Assembly (NCBI GenBank): GCA_934630445.1
Contig: CAKTWY010000120.1
Coordinates: forward strand, 1-7,506
Source of the DNA: an uncultured Eubacteriales bacterium
GTDB lineage: Bacteria; Bacillota; Clostridia; Oscillospirales; Butyricicoccaceae
Reading direction: 5' to 3'
DNA length: 7,506 nucleotides
Shown: one piece after another, positions 4,374 to 7,506 of the stretch
Numbering within the stretch: position 1 is the first letter of the stretch
Layout: every line of letters starts with the position of its first letter
Program-made: the position numbers and the translations under genes
Notes under the pieces: generated by a model
Told to the model about the DNA's origin: nothing
Database searches by the model: none
What the model saw: only the letters and a program-made list of their open reading frames with translations

Positions 4374-5414
4374 TTATAAAGCCTCGAGATAAAGCAGAAC
4401 GAGCTTGAGCGTATTTTCCAGGCCGTCGACATGCGTGCGCTCCATACCGTGCGAAGCGCTCACCCCCGGGCCGATCAGTGCGCCGCGCGTGTCGTGTCCG
4501 GCGCGCCAGGCCACCGTCACGTCGGAGGAATACATCGGGTAGATATCGACCGCGTGAGAAACGCCGTGATCCTTTGCCAGGGCGACCAGACGCGAGACCA
4601 TCTCGTAATCATACGGCCCGCCGGAATCCTTCGCACAGATGGAGACGTCGTATTCCGTGCAGCTCATATCGAGGCCCACGCAGCCCATATCCACGGCGAG
4701 CACCTCGTCGCACGCGGGGATGCCCGCGCCGCCGTGGCCGACCTCTTCATAAACGGAAAAATAGAGCTTCGTATCATAGCGGGGAGAAACCTTCTCCCTG
4801 CGCAGCAGGCGCAGCAGCGTCAAAAGGCAGGCGGCGCTGCCCTTGTCGTCGATAAAGCGCGATTTTAAAAAACCCGACTGCGTGACCTCTGTCTTCGGAT
4901 CAATGAAAATATAGTCGCCCGGCGCAATGCCGAGCGCGCGCACATCCTCCTTTGAGCGCACCTTTTCATCAATGCGCACGGCCATGTTCTCATCGTCGCG
5001 CGCGCGGCTGACGCTGTCGGGGAAAACGTGCGCCGCCGGGCTCAGGCTCAGGATGGTTCCGGTATATTCCTTCCCCTCCCGCGTATGCACGCGGCAGTAT
5101 TCCCCGTCGAGCGTCGGGAGGATCGGCCCTCCGACGCGCGTGAACATCAGCATGCCGTCGTCGGTGACGGAGCGCACCATCGCGCCGAGCGTGTCGACAT
5201 GCGCGCACAGGCACACCGTCTTCCCCTTTTCGCGGCCGGGGATGTCAACAATGGCACATCCTTTATTCGTCATGGAAAAGGCGAAGCCTTCCTCCTCCGC
5301 GCGAGTGCGCAGATAGGCGTGGACGTCTGCAAAATAGCCGCTCGGGCTGTCGACCGAGAGGAGAGCGCGCGCAGTCTCCAGCATCTCCTCGCGGTATGGC
5401 GTTGTATCGATCAT
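4374..5414 (-). CDS. M42-family metallo-aminopeptidase (TET/FrvX-like)
   Basis: A 346-residue cytoplasmic peptidase, full length for the family, with GGAGGG 8 nt before ATG 5414. Metal and catalytic residues are in the usual order: AHVD (His72), FIDDKGSA (Asp189/190), EEVGHG (Glu223 base and Glu224 ligand), VDMG (Asp242) and a C-terminal RTHVD (His328). M42 enzymes are two-metal (Zn or Co) aminopeptidases that form large tetrahedral assemblies and degrade peptides; substrate preference cannot be told here. The middle (about 75-165) is the beta-barrel dimerisation domain inserted in the catalytic fold. Its own promoter lies at 5459-5487. It converges on the ImmA-like gene with only 21 bp between the stops and no terminator there. 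Confidence 0.93.
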   Translation of the reverse strand: MIDTTPYREEMLETARALLSVDSPSGYFADVHAYLRTRAEEEGFAFSMTNKGCAIVDIPGREKGKTVCLCAHVDTLGAMVRSVTDDGMLMFTRVGGPILPTLDGEYCRVHTREGKEYTGTILSLSPAAHVFPDSVSRARDDENMAVRIDEKVRSKEDVRALGIAPGDYIFIDPKTEVTQSGFLKSRFIDDKGSAACLLTLLRLLRREKVSPRYDTKLYFSVYEEVGHGGAGIPACDEVLAVDMGCVGLDMSCTEYDVSICAKDSGGPYDYEMVSRLVALAKDHGVSHAVDIYPMYSSDVTVAWRAGHDTRGALIGPGVSASHGMERTHVDGLENTLKLVLLYLEAL

Positions 5415-5432
5415 AATGAGTTCCCTCCAATT

Positions 5433-5457
5433 GCGCGCCTGTGGCGGCGCTTTTTTT
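5433..5457 (+). terminator. Plus-strand terminator-like hairpin in the M42 leader
   Basis: A GC stem (5433-5439 with 5443-5450, one bulged G, loop TGT) is followed by seven T (5451-5457) on the plus strand. On the minus strand it becomes A7 plus hairpin in the M42 leader, just after the likely transcription start. It would end plus-strand transcripts antisense to the peptidase gene. Confidence 0.5.
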
Positions 5458-5458
5458 C

Positions 5459-5487
5459 AGTATACCCTGCGCCGGGTGCAAATGCAA
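5459..5487 (-). promoter_or_regulatory. Sigma-A promoter of the M42 peptidase gene
   Basis: On the minus strand TTGCAT (5482-5487), 17-bp spacer, TATACT (5459-5464). The start would be near 5452, giving a leader of about 38 nt. Together with the divergent promoter at 5547-5575 and the hairpin repeat, this accounts for most of the 323-bp gap 5415-5737; I see no gene there. Confidence 0.68.
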
Positions 5488-5546
5488 GCCAGAGGCTGAT
5501 GTGCGCTCTGCAGGCCGGAACGTCTTTGTGCTTTCTTTCCGCTCGG

Positions 5547-5575
5547 TTGAAATGAGAAATTCGGCATGATATACT
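5547..5575 (+). promoter_or_regulatory. Sigma-A promoter with extended -10 for the YcxB-like gene
   Basis: TTGAAA (5547-5552), 17-bp spacer, TATACT (5570-5575), preceded by TG in the extended -10 position. The start would be near 5582, giving a leader of about 155 nt that contains the second copy of the hairpin repeat. Confidence 0.65.
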
Positions 5576-5588
5576 GGATATGATATCA

Positions 5589-5637
5589 TGTCGTCACTTC
5601 GTGACGGCGCGCTTTCATTTTATAGCCGTGCCGTCTC
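5589..5637 (+). repeat. Dispersed hairpin repeat, copy 2
   Basis: Matches 1143-1191 at 41 of 49 bases. The stem (5590-5597 with 5601-5608, loop TTC) is kept although its sequence differs: a T-A pair in copy 1 is A-T here, and a C-G pair is U-G. The second hairpin unit, 40 nt downstream, breaks off after TGCCGTCTC. It is preceded by a short inverted repeat (8-bp arms, 5565-5572 and 5583-5590). Confidence 0.78.
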
Positions 5638-5737
5638 GTGCTGTTTCGTTATGATCTGGAACTGCATTCCCGGTCACAGACAGGATTCAGTGCCTGAGGA
5701 CACAGGTTTTTATGTAATTTTGCTGGAGATGGGCGGA

Positions 5738-6208
5738 ATGGACTGTTTATATCAGACGGTAACGCAGATTTCCTATGAGGAATACAAGAAGTATGTATGG
5801 GTGGTCGGCTTTGACAAAAAGGCCTGGATCCGGCTTGCGGTTTTTGAATTGATCATCCTGGTCCTTGCGGCATTCACACGCAATCCGCTTCTTATTGTGT
5901 TTGCCGCTGCATATCCGGCTGTTATCGTTCTGATCCAGAACAGGCGGATCAAAAAAGTGTATCAGTCCAACAAGCTTCTTCACGATCGGATGATCACATT
6001 TGCATTTTATGACACCTATTTGATTGAAAAAACCGAGCTTGGCAGCACAAGGATCGGCTATGACAAGCTGCATAAAATCATAGATACCAAAACGAATATA
6101 TATCTGATGATCGCCGAAAACCAGGGCTACGTGCTAAAGAAATCTGCATTTCCGGCTGGGCTTGCAGCGTTTTTAAATGATATCCGGAAGCGTTTGGGCG
6201 CATCGTAA
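5738..6208 (+). CDS. YcxB-like membrane protein
   Basis: A 156-residue protein. ATG 5738 is chosen because GGAG lies 9 nt upstream and the protein begins where the family does; the frame stays open back to 5588, but that stretch is the hairpin repeat. A short cytoplasmic start contains SYEEYKKYVWVV (about 12-23). Two adjacent hydrophobic segments follow at about 30-46 and 51-67 with a tight turn (FTRNP). The C-terminal domain (about 75-150) has FAFYDTYLIEKTELGSTRIG, then YDKLHKIIDTKTNIYLMI, then AFPAGLAAFLNDIRKRL, the pattern of YcxB-like C-terminal domains. Biochemical role unknown; the C-terminal domain is probably cytoplasmic. Alone between its promoter and the next gene. Confidence 0.82.
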   Translation: MDCLYQTVTQISYEEYKKYVWVVGFDKKAWIRLAVFELIILVLAAFTRNPLLIVFAAAYPAVIVLIQNRRIKKVYQSNKLLHDRMITFAFYDTYLIEKTELGSTRIGYDKLHKIIDTKTNIYLMIAENQGYVLKKSAFPAGLAAFLNDIRKRLGAS

Positions 6209-6338
6209 GCAGTTTTGCATACACATGGACGGCCCGGCGCGTGCCCGCTTATCGGCATACAGCGTGCAGCCTGCATTGCGCTGCGCGCGGATTGTTTCCA
6301 GCGGCGGAATCTGACAAAATGAACTGAGGAGTTTTCGC

Positions 6339-6854
6339 ATGAAAAGCAAGACATGCTGCTTCACCGGCCATCGCATCCTGTCTGCGGAGCAGTCGCAAGC
6401 GCTTGCCGGGCGGATCGAGCGCGCCGTGCGCCTGCTTTACGCGCGCGGCGTATGTTATTTCGGTGCGGGCGGGGCGCTGGGCTTTGACATGCTGGCGGCT
6501 GAAACGGTGCTGCGCCTGCGTGAAGAGCTGCCCGCGCTGCGGCTTATCCTCGTCCTGCCCTGCCGCGACCAGGCAGGGCGCTTTCCCGCTTCGCAGCGCG
6601 CGCGGTACGAGGCGATCCTGCGGCAGGCGGACAAAATCGTTTACACCTCTGACACCTATGCGCCCGGGTGCATGCACCTGCGCAACCGCCATCTCGCAGA
6701 CGAGAGCTCGTATTGCCTGTGCTATCTGACTTCGGCGCGCGGAGGCACCAAATACACCGTGGATTACTGCATGGCGCACGGCGTGAAGGTCTGCAACCTT
6801 GCGCTGGGCGATCTCTCGTCCGACTGTTTTTTTCACGGCGGAAGCGAGGGCTGA
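6339..6854 (+). CDS. SLOG-family protein (YpsA/DUF1273 type)
   Basis: A 171-residue protein with TGAGGAG 7 nt before the ATG. It is a Rossmann-like fold of the SLOG superfamily with the family motifs in order: CCFTGHR (6-12), FGAGGALGFDMLAAE (41-55), LILVLPCRDQ (69-78), CMHLRNRHLADESS (111-124) and GGTKYTVDY (135-143). SLOG proteins bind nucleotides or nucleotide-derived ligands; the YpsA branch has been linked to cell division in Firmicutes, but the ligand is unknown. The length is normal. The 130 bp upstream (6209-6338) has no convincing promoter or other feature, so it could be co-transcribed with the YcxB-like gene. The C-terminal tail (SDCFFHGGSEG) is variable. Confidence 0.9.
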   Translation: MKSKTCCFTGHRILSAEQSQALAGRIERAVRLLYARGVCYFGAGGALGFDMLAAETVLRLREELPALRLILVLPCRDQAGRFPASQRARYEAILRQADKIVYTSDTYAPGCMHLRNRHLADESSYCLCYLTSARGGTKYTVDYCMAHGVKVCNLALGDLSSDCFFHGGSEG

Positions 6855-6857
6855 CCG

Positions 6858-6874
6858 GCGCCGGCTCCCGGCGC
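6858..6874 (+). terminator. Weak terminator-like stem after the SLOG gene
   Basis: GCGCCGG-CTC-CCGGCGC forms a 7-bp stem 4 nt after the stop, but no T tract follows. A second small palindrome (AAGCGCGCGCTT, 6885-6896) with TTCTGCTTCC after it may contribute. Confidence 0.3.
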
Positions 6875-6912
6875 TGTGCAAAAGAAGCGCGCGCTTTCTG
6901 CTTCCTCTGAAA

Positions 6913-6941
6913 TTGACAAGCTTCGCGGGCGTGCATATAAT
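6913..6941 (+). promoter_or_regulatory. Exact-consensus sigma-A promoter of the YbaK-like gene
   Basis: TTGACA (6913-6918), 17-bp spacer, TATAAT (6936-6941): both hexamers and the spacing match consensus. Transcription would start near 6948, about 41 nt before the chosen ATG. This makes the earlier in-frame ATG at 6959 unlikely, because it would have no room for a ribosome binding site. Confidence 0.88.
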
Positions 6942-6953
6942 AGGGTACAAACG

Positions 6954-6982
6954 GGCGGATGACCCGCCGGGAAGGACGGCGG
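6954..6982 (+). promoter_or_regulatory. Two mutually exclusive leader hairpins around the ribosome binding site
   Basis: GGCGG (6954-6958) can pair with CCGCC (6964-6968). The same CCGCC can instead form CCGCCG (6964-6969) with CGGCGG (6977-6982), leaving GGAAGGA in the loop. The two stems cannot coexist. This may be chance in GC-rich sequence. Confidence 0.3.
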
Positions 6983-6988
6983 CCTTAT

Positions 6989-7462
6989 ATGACAAAGACC
7001 GAACAATTTTTAATCGAACACGGGCACGACGCAGCCCCGCTTTACTTTGAAGTAAGCACCGCGACCGTGCCGCTCGCCGCGCAGGCGCTCGGTGTGGAAG
7101 AGGCGCGCATCGCCAAAAGCATGGCGCTGGCGCAGAAAGACGGGCGCGTGATCGTGCTCGTGACCTGCGGCACGGCGCGCATCGACAACCAGAAATACAA
7201 GCAGCGCTTCGCCTGCAAGGCGAAAATGCTTTCCGTCGAGGAGACGCTCGCCGCGACAGGACACCCGGTCGGCGGCGTGTGCCCCTTTGCCCTGCCGGAC
7301 GGCGTGGACGTCTATCTGGACGAAAGCCTGCGGCAGTTTGAGACAGTCTATCCTGCCGCCGGCACGCCGAGTTCGGCGGTTCGCTTTACGCCGGACGAGC
7401 TGGAGCGCGTGACCGGCGGCGAGTGGGTCGACGTATGCAAGCTGCCGGAAGGCGAGCTGTAA
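6989..7462 (+). CDS. YbaK/EbsC-family aminoacyl-tRNA deacylase
   Basis: A 157-residue protein from ATG 6989; the ATG at 6959 is rejected on promoter grounds, and MTKTEQFLIEHG is a normal family start. The protein removes wrongly attached amino acids from tRNA (YbaK and related proteins act on mischarged prolyl-tRNA). Motifs: IAKSMAL with catalytic-type Lys43, RIDNQKYKQRF (64-74), GHPVGGVCPF (91-100) and GTPSSAVRFTPDEL (125-138). The length matches free-standing YbaK proteins. The ribosome binding site is modest (GAAGGA 12 nt, or GGCGG 6 nt, upstream). Transcribed alone from a very strong promoter. Which tRNA it edits cannot be decided from sequence alone. Confidence 0.92.
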   Translation: MTKTEQFLIEHGHDAAPLYFEVSTATVPLAAQALGVEEARIAKSMALAQKDGRVIVLVTCGTARIDNQKYKQRFACKAKMLSVEETLAATGHPVGGVCPFALPDGVDVYLDESLRQFETVYPAAGTPSSAVRFTPDELERVTGGEWVDVCKLPEGEL

Positions 7463-7506
7463 GCGGCGCGGAGGTACGCCTGCTTTCGGGTCATCCTGTT
7501 TCAGGG

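Noticed and set aside
5028..5555. 175-aa plus-strand frame across the M42 gene start and promoter
   Set aside because: Shadow of the M42 gene; it runs through the terminator-like hairpin and promoter region.
5588..5737. Longer start (ATG 5588) for the YcxB-like protein
   Set aside because: The first codons are the hairpin repeat, giving a peptide similar to the spurious one from copy 1; ATG 5738 has a GGAG site and starts where the family does.
6249..6995. 248-aa open frame on the minus strand
   Set aside because: Antisense to the SLOG gene and its flanks, no ribosome binding site, no recognisable motif; long antisense frames are expected opposite GC-rich genes.

Overview
The window looks like chromosome of a moderately GC-rich member of the Clostridia (Bacillota), probably a gut lineage. 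The evidence is strong AGGAGG-type ribosome binding sites, several near-consensus sigma-A promoters, a YcxB-like membrane protein, a YbaK-type tRNA deacylase, and GC-rich housekeeping genes next to AT-richer accessory genes. The genus cannot be fixed from the sequence.

Positions 1-1062 (mostly minus strand) hold a small toxin-immunity-type cassette. A promoter leads into a short C-terminal remnant of a nucleic-acid deaminase toxin. Two tandem paralogous helical proteins follow; they are the presumed immunity proteins, and the second runs off the window. The paralogues are diverged in their first halves but nearly identical at DNA level in the later part, as if partly homogenised by recombination.

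Positions 1105-1790 (plus) carry an unnamed single-pass membrane protein behind a promoter and a hairpin repeat, ending in a strong bidirectional hairpin. Positions 1801-4352 are a phage-derived module. A leftward operon encodes an unknown 115-aa protein, a zinc-ribbon protein, a ribbon-helix-helix-like protein and an ArpU/RinA-like regulator, and is followed by a frameshifted remnant (1801-2159). A rightward pair encodes an XRE repressor and a short ImmA-like protease. The intergenic region between them (3596-3702) looks like a face-to-face genetic switch: a 13-bp inverted repeat carries both -35 boxes, and a matching 16-bp operator-like palindrome lies inside each promoter spacer. No integrase, terminase or structural gene is seen, so this is either the edge of an element or a decayed one.

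Positions 4374-5487 (minus) hold an M42-family aminopeptidase with its own promoter. It converges on the repressor/ImmA pair with no terminator between them. The best minus-strand terminator downstream of it lies inside the repressor coding sequence, and a plus-strand terminator-like hairpin lies in the M42 leader, so the two units may read through each other as antisense.

Positions 5547-7462 (plus) hold a YcxB-like membrane protein (again behind the hairpin repeat), a YpsA/DUF1273-type SLOG protein, and a YbaK/EbsC aminoacyl-tRNA deacylase driven by an exact-consensus promoter. These look like ordinary chromosomal genes.

The points most worth checking are the shared leader repeat with compensatory base changes, the mosaic immunity paralogues, the face-to-face switch, and the terminator embedded in the repressor gene.
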